DNA of 64,000 nt from Eopsaltria australis. Taxonomy: Eukaryota > Chordata > Aves > Passeriformes > Petroicidae. Within the stretch, counting starts at the first letter, position 1, and every line of letters begins with the position of its first letter. Positions 34,150 to 46,633 of this stretch are shown here, piece by piece. The position numbers and the translations under genes are program-made. The stretch lies in the NCBI GenBank assembly GCA_034509425.1, contig JAVTVJ010000657.1:248001-312000 (forward strand), given 5' to 3'. The notes under the pieces were generated by a model. It saw only the letters and a list, made by a program, of their open reading frames with translations. It ran no database searches and had not been told where the DNA came from.

Positions 34150-34697
34150 TGTCTTAGGTTACAATGGTATGTATTCTATCACCATCTTCGTGGGATGTTG
34201 GGGGCTGGGCGTGGCAGTGTTCCTGATGGCTGCAGAATGGTGTGCTAATGGGCCAGTCGTTAGGGCCAGATGGGCATTTCACTCACCCCAAACATAGTGC
34301 AGATAGTGACTCATCATCCCATTGTGAGATGTCCGGCCCAAGGGGAGGAGCCAATGTATCCCGATCTGCATATAAACTCAGATCTGAAGCACCATAGGCA
34401 GCTTTTTCCACGGGATTCCCTGAGGAAGACCAGACCCTTCTACACCACCACTGGACCTTCAGAGGAGAACTACACCTTTCACAGGATCATTGCTTCAACA
34501 GAAGCGCATCTATCACTCCCAGAGGACTGCAACCACCTTCTAAGTGGACTACTACCAACACCCTGACTGACAGGGTGTCAGGTTGTATTCTGACTCTGTC
34601 AGTGGTTTCTTTTTTTTTTTGTATTACTACATTTTTTCCTATTAAATTGTAGTTCTGACTTTGAGCCTCTCACTGATTTGTTTTTCAAACTACCACA
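34150..34697 (+). repeat. 3' LTR of the ERVL provirus
   Basis: 548 bp, same ends as the 5' LTR. Differences seen: G/T at the 15th base or so, T/C at about 34266, a one-base deletion and C/T in the CACAGGATCA region, T/G at about 34658, and T/G near 34680. Confidence 0.93.
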
Positions 34698-34702
34698 AGC
34701 AG

Positions 34703-36864
34703 TTAGGTACCAGATTCTTCAAAAAACTTCATCTGTACTGTGGTATATGACTATTACACAAAAAGCAAATTGGTACTGAGAAATACTGTAATATGTTCTC
34801 TATCCTCTAAATAAGTCAATGTAGGCAATTGAATGCTAATGTGCAATTTTAAATTTCTTTTTATTTTTGGTGTTGAATTCATAAAGTAGTCTCCCTCCCC
34901 AACTCTACCTGTCTTCACTTGACAAGTAAAGCAAGTAGCCAGTTTTTCCATGCCATCAAGGACTGAAATGTTTTTTTTGTATCAATACAGATTTTCCCGG
35001 GTAAAGAGGCTATTAACCAAATCTAGGAGTTACAGATATCGTCACTCATAAACTCCTTCTAACTTTATTTGCCAGTTGCAACAGGAAGAAAGGACAGCCA
35101 GATCCTGCTGTGTGGCCTTTGCTAAGCTCTTTTGTTCCACTTCTGGAATAATAACTTTTAGGAGAATCAGTAGGGAACCAGTTTCAACATTGTGTGTGAT
35201 GCCTTTGAAGCCTATTTTCTGCTCTGTATCACATTAGTGAGCCAAACATTTACATTCCTTCTTGACTTACACTTCATGATACTGAGTGCATGCATCTATG
35301 CCTGTTTATGAATCTATATCGGCCACTAGATTTGGAACTTGTCTTTGTTATTGTATCGTAAAACTGTAGCTCATTACAACTACTTTTGCAGTAAACTCTA
35401 TGCCAGTGTGAAGAAAGATGGTATTTGTGGCACTCCTTACTTTCCTATATACACTAAATACCATTTCTTGGTATAAACATCGGATTTCCTTACAGTCTGG
35501 GTTATGGCAGAAAATTCTTTACAAACAACAGTGATGTTTGTAGAGACTGGAGACTGCAATTCATATACAAATGAATTCTGGAATGAAACAGAATGGAGAA
35601 AGAAGAGAAGCAGGGAAGTCTACCTTATATTCTAGCCCAGGAATCCTGTATTGATGTGGCAGTCTGCAAAGAAAAGAAAAGAAAAAAACCAAAGAACGTG
35701 GACACAATCATATGGGGTTCATTTTACACACAGCATATATGCCAGATGTATATCTCATGCAAACATACAGATAAATAAAACAAACATGACAATCTGCTTT
35801 TCTTTACCGGCTTAATATGATCTTCTTACTAATATCAGCTGCAAGTTACAGTTTGAGTGGGTGTCAAGGAGGAAACCCTAAAGGAACATGAACAGCATTT
35901 TGTGAATTCTACTTATGGTACCACATAAGATGTCACAATGATTAAAACAGAAAAAATATTCCCTTTCACGTTCTTTTTTTTTTTTTTTTTTTTTCAGAGT
36001 CCTTTCCTTAGAATTAAAGAAGTTGTGTATCACTTTTGTTTTAAAAAAACCTAAACAACAAAAAACAGGGAGGCTCAAAAAATAGTTCTGCTTCTTTCCC
36101 CAGGTGCAATCACACAGTCTAACAGAAGATAATACCTCTCCCTAAAAAGATTGACTTTATCATGTCCTGAGACTATAACAGCCAATTACATAAACATTAT
36201 TCTAAAAGATAAACTACAGCAGAGGCAGAGTTTGAAACTGTGGAACTCATAACTCAAGTGAAAAGACACAGTCCAGGCAACTACTGTCTGGAAGGCAGTT
36301 TGTGACACAGAAAAAAATAAGAGTCCTCTCTTATCAAAGTAGATTTTGATACTGCAGTTCTCATTAACTACAAATGCTAGTTAATATAAATGAAAATGTT
36401 AGAACTTCAAATTTCTATTACAAATGTTACATTTCTCTTATCACTTTATAGAAATTACTGCAGCTTTATGATGAAACAGGCCTTGCGTTCTATCAAGTAG
36501 TTAACAAAAATGGAATGCTAATTGAATCATGTGAATTTCACTGCGCATCAAAATAGCAAATTGTGATCATACAAATACCAGCCTATGTCCACAACCTTTT
36601 GTGCCAATAGTTGGTTTACACTGCGGTTAAGTCAGCCATGGCTCTGGCTTTTCCCAGCAGCAAGCAGACACTCAGATACCAGGAAACTGTTTTGAGTCCT
36701 TCTATTCTCACCAGCAGACTGGTTCTGTACCTCTTTAACTTACACCCCAGCTCCAAATCGCCCAGGCTAAACCACCAGTACTCGGTTCCCTAGAATAACA
36801 AAATATTTTGGACAAGAAGAATGTTGTGACCTTGAACACAGAGAAATAAAATCAAGATGTAGGC
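34703..36864. other. Gene-free AT-rich sequence
   Basis: Nothing recognised apart from a T run at about 35972-35993. Confidence 0.5.
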
Positions 36865-36978
36865 ATGGCACTTAAGGACAAGGATAAGTGGTGAATTTGG
36901 CAGTATTAGCTTAATGTTTGTACTTGATGATCTTAGGATCCCAACCTGAATGATTCTATAATACTATGATTCTAAGAA
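36865..36978 (+). mobile_element. CR1 3' end
   Basis: The stretch GGCATGGCACTTAAGGAC, the GATGATCTTAGG motif and the end ATTCTATAATACTATGATTC match the 3' terminus of a CR1 element. It is strongly 5'-truncated. Confidence 0.7.
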
Positions 36979-38929
36979 GAAAGAAAACAGCATGCAATTT
37001 TTTGATCCCATTGTTACCAAAAATTCAGTAAAATAAAAAACTCCTTAATACCAAGAAGAAGGCATTAAGAAGCTGGCATTCTTTTTTCAGCCAGATGCAC
37101 TGGGAGATAGCTTCTCCCAAAGCCCTGCATGCTGAGTACAGGGAAGTTTCTGTTTACGTACTGTGTTCTACACACATATTCATTGATTGTCCCAGACTAA
37201 ACATACATATGATAATAATTTCTCCAAAATCATTAACCATAATTCCCCTCCCTTTTATGCATGTGTTCTTCTGTTCTGGGAGTCTCTCTGGTGGTCCATG
37301 GTGGTCAGGGACTCCAGTGTTCCAGTCAACCTTGCTGAGATGGCAGGGCACTGGGGCTCGTGAACTTCCAGCCATGGGCATTGTGCAGTTCCATATGCCA
37401 GTGGTTTTGATAGAAAAAGCATTGTGTTAGTTCATCAGGTATAGACAAATCTGGTAACACCATCATATAATTTTCACTCACATAGTGCTTTATGAGTGGA
37501 GATTGCATATACCAGCAGCACCACTTTAAAAATAGTGCCAGTATGAAAAAAAAACATGCTCTGAATTTTTTACATATAATTTAAAGGTATTTTGCACAAG
37601 CACAATAGTTTGGGGGGGAGGGGATCTTATAATAAATTTGAATCACCGTAACTATTTATAAACACATTCAGTTAATTTGTAAGGAAAACAGATGTACTCA
37701 CATAGCAACTGGAAAATTAAGTCTCAAATGAAACTGCATTGTTCTGAATGTTCATTGGTAAGATCTCAGTTCAGGTAAAGTTTCTGATTTCTCTGTGATG
37801 ATTTATTGAGGTGTAAAATTACCAGAGTTATTAACCAACACGTTTAAATTTGGTTTGTAAAATCACAAGCAAAATCTAGACTTCAGCAAGTTTTAAGTAG
37901 GTTATGTCCATCTTGTGTACAATTCAAAAATATGTGCTTCTTTGGTCTTTTTAGTTCAATTTTTACTTTTACTGAAAAACAGTAATTAAGCATTTATATG
38001 AAATGAATTTTACAGGCCAATATTTAATTTGGTAATTTTCATCATTCTTTTCTATACCTTTAAACCTGGTTATTAACAGTTTTCTATATTGACCCACAAG
38101 TCTGAAAGTAATGATACAGCCTTAGATGGTGGAGTATTTGTGCAAACTCTTCATATTACAGTTATCTGAAATCTCACCATGAGCTCTAATAAAACTCAAC
38201 AGACTTCTGTGTTGGGATGTGAAAAGATAGGGTCTCAATGCCTTCTCAGACAATGAAGTTGACAGAAGCTACCCAGTAACTTAGACCCAGTTAAGACTGT
38301 TGCTTTTCATGACATGTGAGAGGGTTGAGGATGACCTTTAGATTTCACATTGTAAAAAATTAAAAAAAAATTCCTTACCCAACTGCTCATGCAACACATT
38401 TAATTTTTTTCATCACAAATAAGAGTATTTTTGTTACAGTTGGTTCCTGCATGCCAATATGTGAAGCTGGATAAGGAAACTTCTCTTTACATGCCTCCCT
38501 GGCACCTGAATTACTTCCAAATTTTTAGCTGGTTAGAGTCCACAAAATGTTCCTCACAACTTTACTGCGCATTCAGCCCTCATGTACATTTGAATGAAGC
38601 AACCAATTAATCAGTACAGATTTGCTTTCTGAGGAGTTTCTACTTTATTTTGTTAAAGTGATTGGCTCCTGTCACATTCCACTGTGGGGAACTGCAAGGA
38701 TCTCTTTTAAAAATAGATGGTCTGGAACAAAATTAAATCAATCAAGACAACCTTGTATCTGAGAACCATTTACTGATAATGAAATCACAACAAAAGGAGT
38801 TGCCCTACTACAGAGGGCTAGAAAAGACAGAAAGGAGGAAGGAAAATGGAAAAGGAATGGGGGGGAGAGAGAGAGAGACAGGAGACAGAGAAAAAGCGGG
38901 TGTTACCACCAGGGGATTAAGGAGTGCTG
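36979..38929. other. Gene-free sequence
   Basis: No gene recognised. About 37090-37440 is less AT-rich and could be an old repeat, but no family was identified. Confidence 0.5.
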
Positions 38930-39290
38930 TTGACATACACGCAGCGGGGGATGTGTACACGCTGCCTGCCAGAGGGAGCCTGCACAGCTCTCAGAGAGGC
39001 GCGACTCCACAGGCACAGCTACCGCGGCGACACGTGGTGAGTGAGGGGGAGCTTGGGCAGGAGGTCCAGAACCTTGGACAGGGTGGCAGCGGGGATCGCG
39101 GAGGCGGGCTGGATCGGAGGCAGGCAGGATTGGACGCAGGTGGCTCAGGCAGGGACACAGGGACGAAGCGGCAGGATGGCAGTCAGGGACACAGGGAGGC
39201 AGGACAGACGCGAGGGCGAGCAAGAGCCAGTGAGGGCAGAAGAGCCAAAAGGCAGGCTGGACCTAGGGCAAAAAGCGTAAAACAGTCTTA
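38930..39290. other. GC-rich, CpG-bearing island
   Basis: A sharp GC-rich block in AT-rich surroundings with roughly 19 CpG dinucleotides in 360 bp. It is preceded by a GA-rich tract (about 38860-38895). It includes a splice-donor-like CGTG|GTGAGT at about 39036 (plus) and two imperfect copies of AGGGACACAGGGA. The long frame across 38779-39291 encodes only low-complexity Gly, Arg and Gln and is not called as a gene. It could be an unmethylated CpG island and lncRNA start, a minisatellite, or a fragment of an unrecognised repeat. Confidence 0.45.
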
Positions 39291-39627
39291 ATCACCCATT
39301 TCTCCCTGAGCCTCTCTGTGTCTCTGTTGGTATAATGCTGCATCAGCTTACTTGAATTTGTGGCTTACAAAATCTCTCATTTTTTCATTCAAATGTCTCC
39401 TAGCACTCCCTTCTTAAACTAATGTGCAAGATGACTCAAAGATAAACACCCCAATGATCTAAAATGAAGTAATTGTTGTCTATAAATATCAAAATCAAGC
39501 CACTGCATAAGCATATTGCTGCAGGCTTTGTTCTTTTCATGCTCAACATCTCTGAACAATTTATTATCCTCACTTATTGAGTCATATCTAAACTAAGAAG
39601 GTAAGCTTCTTGAGATATGGGTAATAT

Positions 39628-39760
39628 CATACAATCATAATATTACCTGGGTTGGAGGGGACCTTAAAGATCATTTAGTTCCAAGTCCCCTGCCATGGGC
39701 AAGGACATCTTTCACTAGGACAGGTTGCTCAGAGATCTTGTTCCATAAAGGCACTACAAC
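39628..39760 (-). mobile_element. CR1 3' end, minus strand
   Basis: The plus strand reads CCTGGGTTGGAGGGGACC, then AAAGATCATTTAGTTCC and CCCTGCCATGGGCA. This is the well-known CR1 3' region in reverse orientation, with the ATCATACAATCATA terminal repeat at its left edge. Confidence 0.85.
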
Positions 39761-40023
39761 AGTTTTAAGAAGCGCTGATAATTTCATTATTGCAAAAATG
39801 CCTTGAAACAGTGAAGGATAACCAGCTCTAGTAATTATCTTTCTAATTAAGTTTTGAATTAAATTTGAAATTCAAGAATTTCCTGATTCTTAAACCTAAA
39901 TTCTGTGAGCCTTTCAAATAAACAATCCCACTTTCCATGTGTTAACTAAAGTTTCAAGCTTAGTCTGTCCATATTATTGTCCTCATCCCCTCTGAAATAA
40001 TGTCTTCCAGTTTTTTGTCTTAT
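39761..40023. other. Unannotated spacer
   Basis: Nothing recognised between the CR1 fragment and the LTR-like element. Confidence 0.5.
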
Positions 40024-40027
40024 ATAC

Positions 40028-40486
40028 TGATGCCTGAGGGATTTTTTCTGCTTTTTCTCCTGAATATGTCGTACCCTGTTCCCTATATTCACAAGTATTA
40101 GCATGCATACTTGTGATGCTTTAGGTGATAGTTTAGCCTGGTTTCATGGTGTTTAGGAGGCCAGTAGACTAAACACCCCTGAAGCCACGTAGAGCTAGAG
40201 ACCAAACATCCTGTTTTTGTGAGCCCTCAAGGTCTCCTAGTAGGATAGATTTTGTAAACTAGAAGTTAGCCCACCCAGGCCCCTTATTGGGCCCTCCTGG
40301 TAGATATGCTAATGTGTAGAGTCTTTAATTGTATACTGAATTAAGGGGAAAGGGCTTTTGCGGCGTGTTCTACCTGGACGGCAGAAGCCATCGAATGGGA
40401 TCCTATTAAAATACCGAGGTAAACAACCCCCAACCCTTTCACTGTGTCTGAGCCTTTATTTCCTAAGACCAGAAAAAAAGGCATCA
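40028..40486 (+). repeat. Solo LTR-like element with inverted ends and hairpins, copy 2
   Basis: A 459-bp sister of 20265-20721, bounded by perfect 8-bp inverted termini (TGATGCCT and AGGCATCA) and the 4-bp TSD ATAC (40024-40027 and 40487-40490). Both hairpins are kept: 40089-40116 with perfect 10-bp arms, and 40140-40186 with long imperfect arms. The ATTAAA and the U5-like tail are also present. A solo LTR is the best explanation. Confidence 0.7.
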
Positions 40487-40490
40487 ATAC

Positions 40491-42169
40491 ATAGAAGATA
40501 ATGCTTCATTTGTTGTTAAAAAAAAAATCTATCAGTATAGGAAGCTGTTAGGACTGAAAGACACTGAATATATGTGATTCTGACTGCAGCTATTACAGGC
40601 CAAGAATCTTCACTGTACCAAACAAACCACAATACTGTCAGGTTTTTAGTCCAATGACCCTTTGAAGAGTACAATCAAATGAAAAAAATACCAATTTTCA
40701 GACTTGTTTTCAAGCCTGAGTAAGATTTCAAATACTCCAGCTTTCCTAATCACCACTTTAAAATTAATACATATATTAATAAACACATAAATAAGTGAAG
40801 ATAGAGTTTATGGAGGTAACTTTAACATGGAATAATCTAAAATCACAGCAATCACTTCACTGTGAAACATTCTGCTGTGTTAGGAACACATTTTTGAACT
40901 GCATTACCTATAGCACATTAATTACTCTGATCTAGTTAAGAGTAGGAGTTACCAGAATGTTATCAGTACATCTAATGTAATGAAGTACAGTAGGGTGTAC
41001 TGGAACTAATGAGCATAACTCACATTATAGGATATCACTAGAACAGGTTTATTTTGAATACTTTAATGTTTTTGCAAAGATTTCCTCATGCAGCATTGGT
41101 TTTGTACTTGAGCCCAAAAATTTCACCAATCAGTTAAGGAATCTTTTTGTTTCTGACAGATTTGAAATCTGCTTCTTAAATGTATATTTCTTTTTACTGT
41201 TCCAATTGGAATTTACCTGTTGTCTGTTAAAAGAATTGCCCTTAAGAGATGACCTCACAGTTTTCTGAATAAGTGAATAAGAAGCCCAGTTTATATAGGA
41301 ACGGTGACTCAGCCTTTAAATATAGCAGTGTGAATGGTTGGTTATCTCTGTAATTACCAGTCAACCACAGTCTTTCCTTATTGAATTTTTCCTCCACTGG
41401 CATATACTTAAGGCTAACCCTTACCGTTTATTCTACAATATATGATTACAATTAAGCCAATATAAGTTAAATTATATAGTTGTGTCTGAATACATTCAGA
41501 AAGTTCATAGGACTTGGTACATAATCAAACCGGCCTATCCCCAAAACCTTTGTAGTCACTTCATATTTCCTCATTGCCAGAACAATATCATAACATAAAA
41601 ATACATTCACTTTCATCAAAGTACGAATTCATCAAAATAAAAAGGCAAATATGTAGCTCACCTAAACAAAAGTCTACTGAATCTTAGGCCAATTCCAAAA
41701 TATTCTTCTTTCTGTTTAAGAAATTTCAGAAGTCTATTATCTAAAAGAATTGCATCAAAATCAGTTAATAACATAAACAACATGAAACAAACATCCCCAC
41801 ACCTCACATTTAAGGTTTAAATACTTAACTTCTGAAAATTTATTAAATAAAATTTTTTTGACAAGTACTACCTAATATTTACCGGCAGTTAAAGGCAGCA
41901 ACATCTATTATGATTGCTCCCAAATTTCTGTCTTTAATAACTTGGTTTTGAGTTATTTGTAACTATGCCAAATATTTGTCACCTGAATTGAAATTTCCCT
42001 GCCTTGGGACAAACATTTCAACTAGATTGACTCAGTCATTTAAAAGAACAAAGACTTACATGGTTTAACTTGTTCTTGGTTGTGCATGTGGAGAAAGATT
42101 ACTTGTATGATCACACATGATTTACCACTAAGAACTCCTTCAGGGTACAAGGACTGCCAGTACTTCTAA
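40491..42169. other. Gene-free AT-rich sequence
   Basis: Nothing recognised. Confidence 0.5.
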
Positions 42170-42174
42170 GGAGA

Positions 42175-42759
42175 CATCATGTTTTAAGCCCATCTGGAAG
42201 TTAAGCCCCACCCAGCTGTTCCCCAATCCTCTGTGATAAAAGAGAGAGACAAAAGGCAGAGATTATGGGTTGAGATAACAATATACTGGAAACAGCAATG
42301 AGACAAGAAAATGAACAGTAACAACAACAATACTAATAACAACAGTGTATAAAAGAGGGTGATTATATGCAAAATGCTCACCAAATCTGACAAGACGTGA
42401 CTACAGCTGGCATCACCCCATTGCTCCTTCCACCATGGTTTTTTTCCCCAAGCCTGAAACAAAGAAAAAATATGGCAGACAAATGCCCCAGTCAGGATCA
42501 TCACCACTCCACCACTCCGCTTGTTCTCTGCTCACATGGAAAAGGAAAAAATGGTTACAGAACTTCGCCATGGCACCTTCTTCCTTCCACCGAAAGCCAT
42601 GCTTCCTTCTTCTCAGAAGCAAGACGCCCTTACTTCTGTCCCCCAGCAATAACATGAGTGGTATAGAATAAAAACCTAGACATGCCCACAGGCTCCAGAG
42701 TCCACCCCCTCTCAATTACTGAAAAAAAGTTAACCCTGTCCTTGGCTGAAACTAGGACA
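42175..42759 (-). repeat. 3' LTR of the old ERVL
   Basis: 585 bp on the minus strand from TGTCCTAGTTTCAGCC at 42759. A polypurine-like TTAAGGGATAGATAG precedes it, as in the younger provirus. The other end (42175) is mutated from CA, judged by alignment with 53803-54032. Confidence 0.8.
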
Positions 42760-43099
42760 CTATCTATCCCTTAATCTATGCCATTTATGCCATGCCCAGA
42801 TCCTACACTTTCTAAATATATACATATGACCTAGATGTCTCCCAGAGCAGAAGGGCTGGTGTGCTGTTGGGTGGTTGCAAGTTGCATCAGGAGGTCACAC
42901 CTGGTGTTTCTGGAGCCATCCATCCTCACTGTCCATGGCAGTTATGGCATACAGAGGCAGTGTCATTCAGCATCCAATATTATACAATTTAACGTTACAG
43001 ACTGCTCCCACCCAAATATCAAATCCTCTTGAGGTACACATTGTGCTTCCCTGTCCCTCTGCTTTATTCACCAAGTGCACACAGGCCCTTGAGCATAAA

Positions 43100-44803
43100 A
43101 AAAAATCCCACAAATGGGTTTGCCTTTGCTTGAGAGAGGACTAAACCAAACTGTCTTCCCTAGCACATTCCTCATATGCACTATAGGGACTTTATCCCCT
43201 TCTATGGCATGTGGAGATCTTGACTGAATAGGGCCAGCTTGATTGATACAACCTCTAGTGTTAACTAATCTGGTGGCCTTTGTGAAATGTTGACTTCAAT
43301 ATTTGAAGGTCCCACCACCCATTGCTTTCAATCTAGTCTTACACAGTCCATTGTACCATTCAATTGTCCCAGAGTCTGGTGCGTGAGAGGGAGTATGAGG
43401 CACACACTAAATACTGTGTTCTCTGGCTCAGGTGTCTATGAGGCTGTTTTTGAAATTAGTCCCGTTGTTCAACCCACTTCTTTCTGGGGTGGCATCTCTC
43501 CACAGGACTTGCTTTTCAAGGCCCAAGATGGTGCTCCTGGCAGTGGTGTGAGACACAGGGTACATCTCCAGCCATCCAGTGATTGGTTCCACCATTGTAA
43601 GAACATAGTGCTTTGCCTCGATGGGTTTGCACAATCAATCTGCCAGACCTTCCCATGTTTATATTTCCACCATTGTCCCCCATACCGCTGGGGCTTTATC
43701 CTCTTGGCCTGCTTGATTGCAGAACATTTCACAGTTATGGATAACCTGAGAAACGGAGGCCATGGTTAAATCCACCCCTTGACCAAGAGTCCATCTGTAT
43801 GTTGCATCTCTTCCCTGATGATCTGAGGTGTTATGGGCCCATCAAGTCAGAAATAATTCAGCCTTATGTTGCCAGTCCAGATTCACCTGAGACACTTTAA
43901 TCTTGGCAGCTTGATCCACCTGTTGTTGCAACGTTCTTCGGTAGCCTGACTTCAGTACGTGTGCATCTACATGAGGTACTTTTACAGCCAGCTTCTCTAT
44001 CCAAGTGGCAATGTCTTGCCACAATTCAACAGCCAGGATGGGTTTACGTCTGCACTACTAATTAGTCTTTCTCCAGCGGTACAAAGACCCCCAAAGAGCA
44101 CTTGCCACCATTCATGAAAGAGTGTACAAGTAGAACACTGGCCATTTCTCTCATTCAGCGATACCTAAAGTCAGCTGGATGCCTTTCAGCTCTGTGACCT
44201 GACTTGATCCACCTTGTCTCTCAATAGTTTCTGCGACTAGTCACACAGGACTTCATAAAGCAGCTTTCTGTTTTCAGTGTATCCTTACAATATGGCAGGA
44301 ACCATTAAGAAGAGAGAGTAAAGCTTTTCATTTTCAGGTAGCTGATTATGTGGTGGGGCCTCTTCAGCATGTGCCTCCCACCCCTCTTCCTCTTCTGGGG
44401 ATAATCTGAAATTTTCACCTTCAGACCAATTTGTGATGACTTCCAAGATCCCTGGGCAATTGCAGTTTCCTGTTCAAGATCACTGTGTGATCAGCATGAT
44501 CCACATATTTCACATAGCATCAGTGGCATGATGTGTGGAAGGGTCCTTCCCTTTGAACATCAAACCCAGCACTGGCAGTCTGAATGCCAGAAGAAATTGT
44601 GCTTCAGTGCCAATCACTACTGAAGCAGCCCAAACCTCTTCATAAGCTGCCAGTATCTCTTTTTCATTTAGGGTGTAACAGGTTTCAGATCCTTTATATC
44701 CCTGACACCAGAGCCCCAGGAATTGTCCTTGAGTGTCCCTGGGTACTTTTTGCCAGAGACTCCAGGAAGGACCATTTTTCCTGGCTGCAGTGTAGAGCAC
44801 ACT
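43100..44803 (-). pseudogene. pol: Old ERVL pol: RNase H and integrase part
   Basis: Broken minus-strand frames align with the end of RT, the RNase H and the integrase of the complete ERVL. Examples are 44510-44803 (the SWSLWQK connection segment), 43469-43732 (zinc-finger end) and 43428-43634 (catalytic core). The part continues from 49502, where the ERVK-like provirus interrupted it; the flanks rejoin exactly across the 6-bp TSD. Multiple stops and frameshifts rule out a functional product. Confidence 0.85.
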
Positions 44804-45410
44804 TGTAAAGTTATAAAATCCTCGATCCAAGTCCCTTTGCGGCTGGACGCCTCTGCCTCCTGTGTGTCCTCGAAGCCCCTAACCCTCAGGTGGGACGACG
44901 AGGGAACTGCAGGGATTCCACAGGGGCTAGAGGTGCTGGAGGGTTGGGGTTATTCCCTTGGATCACAGAAGTACAGCGGAGAAATAGGAGCGACTCTTAG
45001 CTCGGCAACAGAGAGGGTTTTATTCTGCTCTGGATCCGGGGGCTAAGAGCCCCGAACTGGGGTCGTGCATGAACTTAAATACAACATAGTTAAACCAATC
45101 AGGGATCAAGAGTGGGGAGGAGTTAGGGTGGGACTAGGGATTTACAACCACTGGGAAGGGAGAAGGGGAGGAGATAGGGGTGGATAACAAATCAACAACT
45201 GAGGAACAGAGAACTTTCCAGAACTGGGTGTAAACCTGAAACAAGAGTGACAAACAATAGAACTAATAACTACTAAGTGGGAGTGACAACTTGGATAGAC
45301 TAAACCATTGTGGTTTCTAGGCTTGGGGGAACTCCTCAGCAGGTGAACTAATCCACCAGGAACGATCTATAGGTTTTAGGGGCTTCATCTCTAGAGAGAC
45401 AACCCCAACA
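44804..45410 (-). repeat. 3' LTR of the ERVK-like provirus
   Basis: 607 bp on the minus strand, TGTTGGGG to AACTTTACA. A TATA-like TATTTAAG lies near 45075 and AATAAA at 45018-45023 on that strand. The first about 90 bp encode the C-terminal tail of env. Confidence 0.92.
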
Positions 45411-46633
45411 TCTCCCCCTTTTCTTTTTCTTAAGAACGCCTTTTGAACTAAAGAAACAACGACATTTTTTAAACAAGCAAACATACAGAGAACATTAACT
45501 ATAACTATCAAAATCCACAACAAAGACTTAACTAGACCCACGCCCCATTTAGAGATGCCCATATTGTCCAAGATGTTTTGTAACCAGTCCTTGCCCTCAG
45601 TCTTCAGCTGTGATAATTGTTCTTTCATTTCCCTGAGGGTGGCATGGATGCTTTTGGAGTTTGATGACAGGTTCATGCAGCAGAGCCCTTCGAACTCCTC
45701 GCACCCATGCCCATGGGCGAGGAGTAAAAAGTCGATTGCTGCCTGATTTTGTAGGGTGGCGTGCCTGGGGGTATCCTCGTCCTCTAACAGTTGGGACAAC
45801 GCACGGGACGTGAGGTTGGCTTGTTTGCCAAGCCAACACTCGAGATGTGATAACTCCCCCAACGACTTCTCTGCCGCCACCCAGGGCACGAAGATGGATG
45901 CGGCCACCCTCTCAGAAAAACTCCAATCCACAACTTGAGAGTCGCAATTTGGGTCCCAATTCACCAGCTCGCGTTTTTGCCAGATCCGATCGTATTCTTT
46001 GCGCCAATTCAGAATTTGGGTTTTGTTGGGGGTCAAGAGGGATAACTTGCCTAACGTGCATGGCCCACCTCGAAGACGGGATGGTATCCCAGCCCAAACC
46101 CGGTTGCCACAGATGAGAAAAACTCCACTAGGGAGTGCTCTTGGGAAATCACTGGACTTGGACAAGGTATGTGAAGTGTAATTACACCAATACGCGGAAT
46201 TGTATGCTGAATCGGTGGGGTCGACATTCTTAAAGAGAAATGTCTTTTGAATGGGGTTATTATGCCAATCAGCTGATTTAATTTTGTATCCAAAGTTGAC
46301 ACAATAAGATGCTTTGGAGGACCCCAGCAGATCCAGTTCCTGGGGCTCCTCTGGTGTGAGCAGCAAAATCCCTGTCCATTAATCCCAAGTATCCACTGGG
46401 TTAGGCCTTTTACCTGCAAATGGGTAGTCATTCATTTGCAGGGGGATACCCACCAGGCATTTCGACATGGGGTCTGCTGCCGCATCCATGCCAAGGCATA
46501 GACTGTCTTGCTGGAGTGACTTTGCAAGGGTTATCCAAAAATTTTCTTTGGGCTGCTGGACGAGCCACTGGGTTGTCTCCGGCAAGTTGGTCAGCATCAA
46601 GAACAAGAAGAACACGATGTTTGGGGGCATCAT
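45317..46633 (-). pseudogene. env: ERVK-like env with a single in-frame stop
   Basis: Env would be the particle surface glycoprotein. The frame starts at ATG 46633 with a clear signal peptide (about residues 1-20) and runs 438 positions to TAG 45317-45319. Its only break is TAA 46379-46381 (position 85, in the surface subunit). The transmembrane subunit has a heptad-rich region, a CX6CC motif near positions 311-319 and a membrane anchor at about 367-388. This arrangement is typical of gamma- and alpharetroviral Env, with the alpharetroviral type the closer match by eye. No basic furin-type site is obvious between the subunits. The last residues are read from the 3' LTR. An alternative start is the second Met, one codon later. 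Confidence 0.85.
45411..45430 (-). other. Polypurine tract of the ERVK-like provirus
   Basis: An uninterrupted minus-strand run ending GAAAAGGGGGAGA sits directly against the 3' LTR. It is a textbook plus-strand primer. Confidence 0.85.

Larger units (their letters stand above)
28570..34697 (+). mobile_element. Nearly complete env-less ERVL provirus
   Basis: A 6.1-kb provirus: LTR, primer site, gag, protease-polymerase-integrase, polypurine tract, LTR, with no env. It is flanked by the 5-bp TSD AGCAG (28565-28569 and 34698-34702). The two LTRs differ by about five substitutions and one indel in about 548 bp, so the insertion is fairly young. The polymerase connection and RNase H segments match the class III (ERV-L) family in pattern. 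All coding parts share one reading frame, interrupted by stops at 29952, 30876, 31122 and 32814. A related older copy at 42175-54032 allows each stop to be compared. Confidence 0.93.

Noticed and set aside
38779..39291. 170-codon Gly/Arg/Gln-rich frame
   Set aside because: Low-complexity translation of the GC-rich island; no domain, and open frames are expected in such composition.
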